This document shows positions 44,401 to 53,300 of a DNA stretch of 64,000 nucleotides, piece after piece. The DNA comes from JACQXM01 sp964569425 (lineage in GTDB: Bacteria; Planctomycetota; Phycisphaerae; UBA1845): positions 46,460 through 110,459 of the forward strand of contig CAZMVD010000001.1 in the NCBI GenBank assembly GCA_964569425.1, written 5' to 3'. The notes beneath the pieces were generated by a model. That model was not told where the DNA came from and did no database searches. It saw only the letters and a list, made by a program, of their open reading frames with translations. How positions within the stretch are numbered: the first letter of the stretch is position 1; every line of letters begins with the position of its first letter. The position numbers and the translations under genes are program-made.

Positions 44401-45397
44401 GCCGAGCCTGCGGCAGCGCGCTGCGCAGCGCCGCAACATAGTCGCGAATCACCGGCGTCAGGTACGCGTCGACCACCGTTGTGTCGGCCCGTGGCACCAA
44501 TCCCTCCATCCGCGCCACCCGCGATGAAACGCTCACGTGGCGAAACCCCAGCAGCGCCGCCGCATCGGCCACCATGGCTTCGTGGACCGGGTTCACATGC
44601 GCGTGCACCAGGCAGATCGCCAGGGCTTCGATCCCCGCCTCGCGCACCCTCCGCAATTCGCGGCGAACCGCCTCCGGATCAGCCGCGCGCAGCACCTGCC
44701 CATCGGCGCTGAGCCGCTCGTCTATCTCCACCACGGCACGAGTGAGTTCCTCGCGCTTCTGGATATGCAACTTGAACAGCTCCGGCCGGTCCTGATAGCC
44801 GATGCGCAGCACGTCGCCAAAGCCGCGCGTCGTCACCAGCGCCACGGGCGCTCCCTTGCGCTCCAGCAGGGCATTGGTCGCCCGCGTGGTACCCAGACGC
44901 ACCTCCACCGGGCCGATGGGTTCGCCGAGCCTGCGCCCCATCAGGTAACGGATGGCCGCCACCGGCGCTGGTTCAGCCGAACGAAGTTCGTATGTCAGTC
45001 CCTTCCACGATTCGCCTGCCGCCAGGCGAGCCGCGGGCTTGAGCCCGCGCGGACGCTCGAAGGCAACCTGCTCGACGCGGCGATCCAACTCACGCGCATG
45101 CTCCGCCACCACCAAGGCCCCCTGGGTTGAGTCAAAGGAATCGACCGTGCCCGCGAAAACGACGTTGCCGTCTGCCTGCACAAGCGACCAGTCGTAACCC
45201 TCCCAGATGCCGGCCGGGTCGCCCATACGGCGCGCGTCGCACACCGTGCCGTCGGGAAACACCTCTTCCACCACGCCGCGCACCGCCCCGGAACTGAGCT
45301 GCTTGTGCGTAACGACCACTCCGTCGGGTCGCCGCGCGACGACATCCGTAAACGTGCCGCCCACGTCGATAAAGAACTGCCAACTGGGTGGAGTCAT
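41492..45397 (-). CDS. 5-oxoprolinase / hydantoinase A-B fusion
   Basis: A 1301-residue single-chain enzyme of the OPLAH type. The actin-like nucleotide fold shows F-F-I-D-V-G-G-T-F-T-D-V-V at the start, G-T-T-R-A-T-N-A-L-L-E-R near 170 and F-D-M-G-G-T-S-T-D-V-S near 380. The HyuB half, beginning around residue 780, has N-D-P-Y-R-G-G-S-H and G-G-G-G-Y-G near the end. This family uses ATP to open 5-oxoproline to glutamate, or hydantoins to N-carbamoyl acids. Its position directly upstream of two D-glutamate cyclase domains favours 5-oxoproline, perhaps the D form. It lies 104 bases downstream of secA with a possible terminator between. Confidence 0.9.
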   Translation of the reverse strand: MTPPSWQFFIDVGGTFTDVVARRPDGVVVTHKQLSSGAVRGVVEEVFPDGTVCDARRMGDPAGIWEGYDWSLVQADGNVVFAGTVDSFDSTQGALVVAEHARELDRRVEQVAFERPRGLKPAARLAAGESWKGLTYELRSAEPAPVAAIRYLMGRRLGEPIGPVEVRLGTTRATNALLERKGAPVALVTTRGFGDVLRIGYQDRPELFKLHIQKREELTRAVVEIDERLSADGQVLRAADPEAVRRELRRVREAGIEALAICLVHAHVNPVHEAMVADAAALLGFRHVSVSSRVARMEGLVPRADTTVVDAYLTPVIRDYVAALRSALPQARLWLMTSAGGLIDAAAATGKDTILSGPAGGVVAAARIAGRLQLGGTIGFDMGGTSTDVSRVEAPPAEFEYTHETVKAGVRLAVPMLAVETVAAGGGSLCSFDGHMLRVGPESAGADPGPACYGRGGPLALTDANLFLGRIVPAGFPFPLDRGVVERRLEALAAEVLQRTGRPLTPVELAQGFVRIADAHMAAAIKRISIARGYDVRRYALNCFGGAGGQHACAVADLLGIERIVVSPFDGVFSALGLGLAEVKRIGERSLRIVLDDAAIPIARTVIEALCDGLRQSLSDEGIDVGRLSPARCAWDMCYAGQVTAITQVFVADAAAARGSFEEAHRRLYGYVHTGRAVEVRAMRVELAAPADACGLDGAVLTNGSGDAHSTVRMVVDGAPRTVACRARRAMAAGTIVPGPAVITESTATLVIDPGWSAEVLGSGDILLIRTRAGAPSEGLSAEADPVQLELFNRQFAAIAEQMGATLRRTALSTNVKERLDYSCALFTARGELVVNAPHIPVHLGGMSDCVKSLIEDVAEFDPGSVYVTNDPYRGGSHLNDITVITPVHEEGAETNLRLLFFVASRAHHAEIGGTRPGSMPPDATRLSQEGVLIRAFSYMEGGVPQSERLRALLSGGPFPSRAPEENLADVAAQVAANQTGVCELRALIARCGWEVVHAYMGHIQCAAELKMRAAVARIADGVYRFTDRLDDGTAIRVAVTIQGDRAVIDFGGTDPVHSGNFNANRAIVTSAVLYCLRCLIDEDIPLNAGVLAPVEIKLPECFLNPRADVDPDQCPAMAAGNVETSQRIVDCLFGALGVAAASQGTMNNLLLGNERFGYYETICGGAGAGPGFAGADAVHTHMTNTRLTDPEVLEARYPARLVRFQVRSGSGGRGRFRGGDGVVREIEFLERLEISIVSQRRTMAPYGLAGGGSGAAGRNLLVRSDSDQVEVLASVAQASVGRGDRLILETPGGGGYGAAV

Positions 45398-45464
45398 GTA
45401 GGGGGACCCAGCGTTTCAGTTATTGCCGTGTCATAAGTCTGGCACTGGCTCTAACCGGAGCAAA

Positions 45465-45483
45465 CACGGGCTGAATGCCCGTG
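45465..45483 (-). terminator. Possible terminator after secA
   Basis: A perfect 7-bp stem CACGGGC/GCCCGTG with a 5-base loop lies between the secA stop and the 5-oxoprolinase-like start. On the minus strand it is followed by TTTGCTCC, a very short T run, so termination would be weak. The wider GGCACGGGC...GCCCGTG form could instead be a dispersed palindromic element. Confidence 0.35.
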
Positions 45484-45501
45484 CCATGCACACGTTCTTA
45501 T

Positions 45502-48500
45502 TCACGTCGCCCGCCCGTGGCATTGCTTGTACTTCTTCCCGCTGCCGCACGGACACGGGTCGTTCCGGCCCACCTTCGGCTGGTCGCGCCGGATGGTTTC
45601 CACCTTGGCCTCCACGTTCTGCGCCCGCATCGCCGCCGCCTGGTCCGCCGCCGCGGCGGCGAATCCGGTACCCGTCGAATCGGCATGGCGGAAGCTCATT
45701 GGCGCCCGCGGACCACGCGGCACCCCGCCCCCCGCACCGTCATCCTCTCCAGCGCCGGGGTGGCGGATCTTGAAGATAATGTCCGTAGTCCGCGCCGCGA
45801 TCCGCGACCACATCTGGTCGAACAAATCGCGCCCCTCGATGGCGTACTGGCTCTGCGGGTGCGTCTGGTCGCCCCCCAGCGGCCGCTGCATGATGGCGAT
45901 CTTGAGGTGGTCCATCTCCAGCAGATGGTCCTTCCACGCCTGGTCGTAAATGCGCAGCAGCACGAACTGCTCCAGCCGGGTCAGCTCCCAGCGGAGCATC
46001 TCGCGCCCCTGCTGGATCAAAAACCCGCGCAGATCACCGTCGGCTTCGGCCAGTCCGCGCGGATCCCAGGAGGGACCGAAGCGCTCCTGCGCCCAGGCGA
46101 TGACCGCGTCGCGCTCCTTGCCGGCCGTGCCGGCGTCAATTTCCTTCTCCAGCCCGCCGTTGAAATACGCCTCACTCAGTGCCATGAGCTTGTCACGAAC
46201 TTCGACCGCCGGCCGGTCCTGCAACTCGCCCAGCGACCAGCCCACGTTGTACTTGGCGTTGGCCCAGTGGCTGATAAAGTCGGCGGCCACCGCGTTGACC
46301 GTCGTCTCCTCCCCCACCGCCCGCTCCAGGCACGCTTCCACCGGATAGGCAATCTCACGCTGCTTGTACGCCTCGCGTATCCGCTCCAGCATCATTTGCC
46401 GAATCTGATCCCGCGGCACGTCGATCAACTCCGCTTCGGTCATCGCGATGTTGAACTTGCCCCGCGCCCAGTCCGCCAGCGCGCGATAGGGATATTTCGG
46501 ATCGAGAAAGTGTGCGATACCATCCAGGTCCATCGCGTCGTACAGCCGCTCCGCCGCCTCGAACAACGCATCCTGGATCTCGTTGGGGTCCATCTTGCGA
46601 AGCTGATTCTGCGTCATCGAAACCTTGTAGTTCCGCTGCGCCCATTGCAGCAGGCCGCTCACGTCCCAGTTTTCCGGGGGCTCCTCCGCATCGATGTACT
46701 CACCCAGCGATGTGCGGATGGCGTCCATCGCCTCGTCCTTCGCCTTGGTGCGGATGCTGCCCTGCGCAGCCTCGACGTCGTCGGTGACGATGGCCTCCTC
46801 GTTGATCGTGATGTTGAGCTTGGTGCGACACCACTCCGCGATGCACTGCCGGTCGTAGTTGCCGCCGAGATACTGCTTGAGCGTGGTGTCGATCACGTTG
46901 TCGATCGTATCCAGGATCAGCCCCAGCAGATCGCGCCGCTCCAGAATGCGCTGCCGGCCGGTGTAGAACTCCTTGCGCTGGTAGTCCATCGGCTCGTCCC
47001 ATTCCAGCAGATGTTTGCGCGTCGAAAAGTTGCGCTCCTCCACCTTGCGCTGGGCGCGCTCAATGCCCTTGGTCAGGCGCTTGTCCTCCAGGCTGGTGCC
47101 GTCGGTGAAGCCGAGACGCTCCATCATCTTCAGCATCCAGTCCGACATGAACAGCTTGAGCAGATCGTCCTGCAACGAAAGCGAAAAACGCGACGAACCC
47201 GGGTCGCCCTGACGCCCGGCCCGACCGCGAAGCTGATTGTCGATCCGCCGCGATTCATGCCGCTCGGTGCCGATGATGTGCAGCCCGCACGGCACGTTGA
47301 TCGGGCACACCCGCCGCCCCAACTCCGGGAAACGCGGATCCAGTTTGGGCTTGAAGCAATGGGCACAGTTGGTCGACGGATCATACTCCTCACAATTGAT
47401 GCAGCACTTGGTGCTGCCCGGTGGGTACATCACACTCAGGCTCAGCCCCTCCGGCGCCTGGGCCGGCACCTTGCACGTCGGATATACCACGCCGGCGGCC
47501 AGTTTGATATCCGTCCCGCGCCCCGCCATGTTCGTCGCGATCGTGACATGCCCCCGCGGCATCTTGTCGCCGCCCGACGCCGGAACGGAACAGTGCCCCG
47601 CCTTGGCCACGATCTCGGCCTCCCGCGCGTGATTCTTGGCGTTCAGCACTTCGTGGTCGATGCCGTAACGCTTCGTCAGCAGGTCCGAAATGATCTCCGA
47701 ATTCTCCACGCTGGTCGTGCCCACCAGCACCGGCCGCCCCCGCGCCAGGTCGCCCATCAACTCGTCATACGTCTCCACCATGAAGCGGATCACTTTGCGG
47801 TCACCTACCTGTGCGTTGTTGAATTGACGCAACGCCTCATCAAGCTGCGCAACGTCGCGCCCCAGCTTGACCAGCACCGGCCGCAGCGCGGTAAAAAACT
47901 CCGCCAGCAAAAACGGATCGGCCGGCCGCCCGCGCCGGTGGATTTCGTGGATCTCTTCCACGATCGCGTCGAACTTCTGCTCCGTGTTCCGATACATCTT
48001 GTCGTTGTGGTCGACCCGGTTCACCGGCCGGTTGGTGGGAATCTCCACCACGTCGAGCTTGTAGATCTTGTCGAACTCCGTCGCCTCTGTGAGCGCCGTG
48101 CCCGTCATGCCCGCCCGGATGTTGTACAGCCGGATGAAGTTCTGAATGGTGATCGTGGCCAGCGTCTGCGTCTCTTCCTTGACACGCACGCGCTCCTTCG
48201 CCTCTACCGCCTGATGCAGTCCGTCCGACCACTGCCGCCCGTGCATCAGCCGACCCGTAAAGGGATCGACGATGATCACCTGCCCGTTCTGCACCACGTA
48301 GTCCGTGTCGCGGCGGTAGACCTTGTGCGCGCGCAGCGCGCTTTCGATCAGGTGCGGCCATTCCATGTTGTCGCCGCTGTACAGGCTGCCGATGTCCAGC
48401 AGTTCCTGGGCGATCGTCACCCCCTCATGCGTCAGGCCGACCTGCTTGCGCTCCATCTGCACGATGAAATAGCGTCGATATTGCTCGGCAACCGGCAATT

Positions 48501-49782
48501 GCAGGACGTTGTTCTCGTACATCTGAATCGCTTCGACGTGGTCATCGGTCAGGAAGTCGGGGCCCAGCGTCGGCATCCGCATCGCTTCGCCGCTGTCCTC
48601 TCCGCTGTCGGCCCCCGCCGCCGCCGATTCCCCGGTCGCCTTCTTGCCCGCGGCGCGCTTCTTCTCTTCGCCCTTGCGCTCCTTGTAGCCCAGAATGGCC
48701 ATCGCATCCCCGAGTTTGGGAATGTTCTGCGTATCGCCGTCGAAACGCGCGACCGTCGAGAGCACCTTGCGATCCCACACCGCCTGGCGGCGCACCAGCT
48801 CCTCGGCCACCTTGTCGGCCCGCGGATAACGCGACACGTCGTCATCGGCGGAACCGGAAATGATCAGCGGTGTACGCGCCTCGTCGATCAGGATGGAGTC
48901 CACCTCGTCGACAATCACATAATCCAACCGCCCCTGTACCTGGTCCTCCAGCCGCGTCTTCATGTTGTCGCGCAGGTAGTCGAACCCGAACTCGCTGTTG
49001 GTGCCGTAGGTAATGTCGCACCCGTACGCCGCGCGCCGAATGCCCTCCCGCCCGCCGGGATCAAGCTGCGCCTGAATGTACCCGACACTCACCCCCAGAA
49101 GCTCGAAAATGGGCCGTGCAAACTCTGCGTCACGCTGCACCAGGTAGTCGTTGACCGTAATGATGTGCACCTTCAGCCCGCTGAGCACCTTCAGGTACGC
49201 CGCCACGTGGCAAACGATGGTCTTGCCCTCGCCGGTCTTCATCTCGGCGATCCGGCCCTGCGACAGCACCCGCCCGCCGATGATCTGGCAGTCGAAATGG
49301 CGGTGCTGCTGGGCGCGGCGCGAAGCCTCCCGACACACCGCAAACGCCTCCGCGATGATCCCCTCGCGGTCCATCGCCGCCTCCGCACGCTCCGTACGCC
49401 GGCGATATTCCTCCTTGTAATACTCCTGCAACTGCTGCCCGGGGGTGAGCGCCGTCCACCACTCGTGCACCGGCGCCATGTGCGGCGCAAGGCGCTCACG
49501 CAGGGCTGCGCTCCGCGCTCGCAGATCCGCGCTCAGCTCCACGCGAAGCTGCTGAAGTCGCGCGCCACGCTCCTCCTCCGGCAACGCCTCGATGTTCTCC
49601 TCCGCCAACCGCGCAGCATAGCGCGCATCGTAGTCATCGCGCAATGGCGGCTCGTTCTCGTTCACCGGCGGAACCTGCCGGCCATAGACTTTCAACAGTC
49701 GATCATTGCGCGAACCGAACACTCGACGGGGCAGCGCCTTGACGCTGCGATACATGTTGGAAATCAATCCGCTAAAGAGCAT
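45502..49782 (-). CDS. secA: Preprotein translocase ATPase SecA, greatly extended
   Basis: SecA drives export through SecYEG. The Walker A motif M-K-T-G-E-G-K-T is at 181-188, D-E-V-D at 292-295, and H-I-I-G-T-E-R-H-E-S-R-R-I-D-N-Q-L-R-G near 835-853. The SEC-C zinc tail D-P-C-P-C-G-S-G-K-K-Y-K-Q-C-H is at 1408-1422. Extra parts explain 1426 instead of about 900 residues: a Lys/Glu/Ala insert at 366-405, a helical insert around 612-675, a Cys-rich insert at 765-835 within the second ATPase lobe, and five repeats at 982-1263 in the helical region. GAGG lies 8 bases before the ATG. All core motifs are intact, so it should be the housekeeping enzyme. Confidence 0.96.
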   Translation of the reverse strand: MLFSGLISNMYRSVKALPRRVFGSRNDRLLKVYGRQVPPVNENEPPLRDDYDARYAARLAEENIEALPEEERGARLQQLRVELSADLRARSAALRERLAPHMAPVHEWWTALTPGQQLQEYYKEEYRRRTERAEAAMDREGIIAEAFAVCREASRRAQQHRHFDCQIIGGRVLSQGRIAEMKTGEGKTIVCHVAAYLKVLSGLKVHIITVNDYLVQRDAEFARPIFELLGVSVGYIQAQLDPGGREGIRRAAYGCDITYGTNSEFGFDYLRDNMKTRLEDQVQGRLDYVIVDEVDSILIDEARTPLIISGSADDDVSRYPRADKVAEELVRRQAVWDRKVLSTVARFDGDTQNIPKLGDAMAILGYKERKGEEKKRAAGKKATGESAAAGADSGEDSGEAMRMPTLGPDFLTDDHVEAIQMYENNVLQLPVAEQYRRYFIVQMERKQVGLTHEGVTIAQELLDIGSLYSGDNMEWPHLIESALRAHKVYRRDTDYVVQNGQVIIVDPFTGRLMHGRQWSDGLHQAVEAKERVRVKEETQTLATITIQNFIRLYNIRAGMTGTALTEATEFDKIYKLDVVEIPTNRPVNRVDHNDKMYRNTEQKFDAIVEEIHEIHRRGRPADPFLLAEFFTALRPVLVKLGRDVAQLDEALRQFNNAQVGDRKVIRFMVETYDELMGDLARGRPVLVGTTSVENSEIISDLLTKRYGIDHEVLNAKNHAREAEIVAKAGHCSVPASGGDKMPRGHVTIATNMAGRGTDIKLAAGVVYPTCKVPAQAPEGLSLSVMYPPGSTKCCINCEEYDPSTNCAHCFKPKLDPRFPELGRRVCPINVPCGLHIIGTERHESRRIDNQLRGRAGRQGDPGSSRFSLSLQDDLLKLFMSDWMLKMMERLGFTDGTSLEDKRLTKGIERAQRKVEERNFSTRKHLLEWDEPMDYQRKEFYTGRQRILERRDLLGLILDTIDNVIDTTLKQYLGGNYDRQCIAEWCRTKLNITINEEAIVTDDVEAAQGSIRTKAKDEAMDAIRTSLGEYIDAEEPPENWDVSGLLQWAQRNYKVSMTQNQLRKMDPNEIQDALFEAAERLYDAMDLDGIAHFLDPKYPYRALADWARGKFNIAMTEAELIDVPRDQIRQMMLERIREAYKQREIAYPVEACLERAVGEETTVNAVAADFISHWANAKYNVGWSLGELQDRPAVEVRDKLMALSEAYFNGGLEKEIDAGTAGKERDAVIAWAQERFGPSWDPRGLAEADGDLRGFLIQQGREMLRWELTRLEQFVLLRIYDQAWKDHLLEMDHLKIAIMQRPLGGDQTHPQSQYAIEGRDLFDQMWSRIAARTTDIIFKIRHPGAGEDDGAGGGVPRGPRAPMSFRHADSTGTGFAAAAADQAAAMRAQNVEAKVETIRRDQPKVGRNDPCPCGSGKKYKQCHGRAT

Positions 49783-49911
49783 GGCAAACCTCGTGCGTTA
49801 ATGCAGAAAAGCGGCGCCGTCGGCCGACGGCGTCCATAGCCAAACAATCACCTGGAAACAAGAAAAGGGCGGAAAAAACCGGTACGACCCGAGCGACGTG
49901 AGCCCGACAAC

Positions 49912-50247
49912 CTACGGACCGTATAGCCCGCCGAGCCGCCCCAATTCGATGGCGGCGCGACGCGCGGACGGCCCCTCAACGCGAACGCTTTGCCGCGCTG
50001 GTGGCCGGACGGGAGCGACCCTGGGAGACGGCATGGGCGAGGCAAGTACATCCGCCTCAACCGCCGGTGCCATCGGCGTATACGTTAATGCGATCCCCCG
50101 AATCGTGGTCAACACCGATCGATGAACCACGCACGGCTCGCCGACCACGCCCACCACCAGAGTGGTCACCGCAGCCAGACCCAGGCACAGCGCCTGCGCC
50201 GGTCGGTGTGGCAAGGACGGCTGACGGTCAGGAAGGACAGCTTCCAT
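49912..50247 (-). CDS. Small single-span membrane protein upstream of secA
   Basis: A 111-residue protein with one hydrophobic stretch, A-L-C-L-G-L-A-A-V-T-T-L-V-V-G-V-V-G, at about residues 19-36, then a Pro/Ala/Arg-rich tail ending R-A-A-I-E-L-G-R-L-G-G-L-Y-G-P. The composition is consistent with a coding frame and there is no better frame on the other strand. The frame runs in the same direction as secA, 129 bases upstream. No family recognised; a secretion-related role is only suggested by position. Confidence 0.5.
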   Translation of the reverse strand: MEAVLPDRQPSLPHRPAQALCLGLAAVTTLVVGVVGEPCVVHRSVLTTIRGIALTYTPMAPAVEADVLASPMPSPRVAPVRPPARQSVRVEGPSARRAAIELGRLGGLYGP

Positions 50248-50281
50248 CACCCTATTATACTGCCGCCCGCCCGATAAGAAA

Positions 50282-50320
50282 CAAGCCCCGATCGCCTGCT
50301 CGAAGGCAGATCGGGGCTTG
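50282..50320 (-). terminator. Rho-independent terminator of the giant PKD protein gene
   Basis: A perfect 12-bp inverted repeat, CAAGCCCCGATC/GATCGGGGCTTG, with an inner GCCT/AGGC stem. On the minus strand the stem is followed by TTTCTTAT. It lies 34 bases past the stop of the gene ending at 50354. The plus-strand side lacks a T-tract. Confidence 0.85.
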
Positions 50321-50353
50321 TCTGAGATTCTCGGCCGACAGGCGCCGGTTGGG

Positions 50354-53300
50354 TTACACGATGCGCATCCTCCGGCGCCCGGTCAGCGTCGCGACCAGAC
50401 CGAACAACACGCCGAACATACCCGTCAACATGCCCAAACCGCAGAACTGCGGAGGACGAACCGGCAACGGCGCCGGTTCATCGGGCGGCGGACGCGGCGA
50501 TTCATTGTCATTGGCCGGCGGCAGCGGTGTGGTCACCGTGACCGTCTGCGGGCCCACAGTATGCACGCCGCCCCGACCGTCCGAAACCTCCAGCTCCACC
50601 GAATACGTCCCCGCCGAACTGAACGTCCGCGAAACAATGGCCCCGCTGAGCGTATCGATCAGAGTATCGCCCAGGCGGAATCGCCACGTAAACGTCAGCG
50701 GGTCGCCGTCCGGATCGTAGGAATTCTGCCCGTTAAACAGAATCGTCAACGGCGCAGGACCGGTTCGCTGACCGCTGGCGATAAACGCCACCGGGTTCGC
50801 ATTGCCCAACACGTCGCGCACCACCACCGACCGGGTCGCATCCGTCGACGCATTGAAGCTGTCGCGAACCGTCAACCGAACCGTGTAGTTCCCGGCCGAC
50901 TCGTAGGCATGGGTAACCACCGCGCCCGTGCCCGAAGACCCGTCCCCGAACACCCACTGATACGTCAACGTGTCTCCATCGTCAGGATCGCTCGAACTGC
51001 GTCCATCAAAGGTGAAAGTGGTTCCCGGTACTCCTTCATTCGGCGACACCTGGATAATCGCCGTCGGCGGACGATTATCGTCCCCCGGCTGCGGCGCCGC
51101 GGCCACCACCACCGACTTGGTGGCCGTGTTCGTGTTCGGAGGAGTCTCCGAATCGGCCACGGTCAACGAGATCGTGTACGTACCGGGGTTCGCATAGGTG
51201 TGCGTAGGCTTCGCTCCGGTGCTGTTCGCCGAGCCGTCACCCCACGACCACGTATACGACGCCACCGCACCTCCGCTGGGTCGATCAAACGACGCCGAAC
51301 CGTCCGCCTCAAAAACTTGCCCGGCCACCGGTGGATCGGGTTTGATGCTGAAGATCGCCCGCGGATCAGACACTCCCGGCGGCGCCGTGCTCACCGTGAT
51401 GGTCACGCCCGGCCAAGTGGCGTTGCCCCCCCGACCGTCGCTCAGAACGGCCGTCGGCTGGAACGTCGCCTCCATCTGCCCCTGCGGCAGCAGGTACGTG
51501 TGCGGCACGTTGCCACCGGAATTCGGCGGACCGGAAACCGGCCAGGTCTCGCTCGCCGTCCCGTCGCCCCAATTCCACGTGACCGTAATCGGATCACCAT
51601 CCGCATCCGATGAACCACTCGCATTGAACAACACGGTCAAAGGCGATGCCCCCTGCGTCGTGCTCGTCGTTACCACCGCCGTCGGCAACGTATTGCCCAC
51701 TACGATAATGAGGGACGCGGTGCTCTCTTTCCCGCCTTCGTCAATGACAGTGACCGTTGCGGTGAATACACATGGCGTCGCCGGGGCGCACGCGCACTGG
51801 GGATCATTGGCGCCCACGCAGGCCGAGCCGTCGGGCCGCGTCGGTCGCCGATCATAGGTGTGCTGAATCTGCTGGAATTGCGCGCCGGGTACACGCTGGC
51901 TGTTGGCGCCGAGGCCGTTGCCGAAATCCCACACGTAAATGAGATTGTCGGCCGACGTCTCGCGGTCGCTCGAACCCGTGGCGCTGAACTGAACCTGGAG
52001 CGGTGCCGAGCCGCTGGTCGGCATGGCGGAAATGCGCGCTACGGGCGCATCGTTCGCCACCACAATGTCCACACTTGTCTCGCCGAAACGGCCCGCGGAG
52101 TCAGTCGCGCGAAGAACAACGGTAAACGTGCCACCCCGCGTAAACGTGTGCTCCACTTGAGCGCCTGCGATGGGAGCGCTGCCATCCCCGAACGTCCAGC
52201 GATAGGTCAACGGATCGCCGTTCTGCGATATCGACTGCCGCGCGTCGAACTGTACACGCAACGGTGGATCGCCCGACAGCGGCGAGGCCACCATGCGAGC
52301 CACGGGGTTCAGTGAAATTAACCCCCCGGTCATCGTAACCGCGGCGCTGACGGCCGTAGTTCCCGTGGTCGTGAACGTGAAGGTGTCATCCACCTCGAAC
52401 GGCACACTTCCTTGGATAATAACAAAGTCGACGGGCGACGCTGGATTGGTCGTGCGATACGGAACGCCCAACGCGGCCGGCGGGTACTTCGCCGCGTCCG
52501 GGTCGGCACCGTTGAGTACCGGCTGCGTCAGGGTGCTGTTGACGCGCCATTGCGTGCAGCCCGCGTCGACACAGGCCACCGTCCAGGTCTCCAGGCGGGA
52601 ACCCGAAAGGTCTACGCCATCGATCGCCATGATCAGCGAGCCGTTGCCCCCATTGTTTCGCCCGGCCCGGGGAATCGTGTGGCTGTCCTCAAACCCGTTG
52701 CTCCCCTGCCCGGGCGTCAGTTTGGCAAAGAGCACATAACGCCCGTCGGGAAAACCCCCTGTCAACCAGTCGACGGACATCCGACTGGTGCCCGAGGTGT
52801 TCTTTCGCGGGATTTCGCCGATCTTGGTGACACCCGATGACCCAGGAACGACATCGTAGCGACAGAAGTTGGCGTCAGTAGTCGTGGAAGGACAGTCGTC
52901 ATTGGTCGAGCAGGGGTCATGGGGGGCCAGCCGACAGATACGCTGGTCGGGCCTGGCAAACACCTCAATCTTCGTCCCGCCAAAAACGTCGGTCACGTCG
53001 AATGTTACCCGGAAACGCGGCGGTACTCCTTGGGTTTCCCCGCCCGGCGGGTTGATAAAACGCAGGCTCGGAATGCTCGTGGGCGCCCAATTGAGCGTAA
53101 GCTGGATCGAGCCCGCCCCATCCGGAACGATGTCCAGGATTTCCAGGCCGGTCGGGCTACCCACCGTGTGCCACTGAGACTTCGGATGGTCGTCCAATAC
53201 CAGGTTGGGGCCCCGCCGGGTACCCGCCGCGCTGAACTGCCGGGCATCGCTGGAACCCGGCCACACGTCTCCGGCATCGCCGTCGTTACCGCCGATGGAA

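Noticed and set aside
45475..49839. Open frame of 1454 codons on the plus strand opposite secA
   Set aside because: It is longer than secA but is rich in Arg, His and Leu without any motif, whereas the minus strand has every SecA signature. In high-GC DNA the opposite strand of a long gene often stays open.
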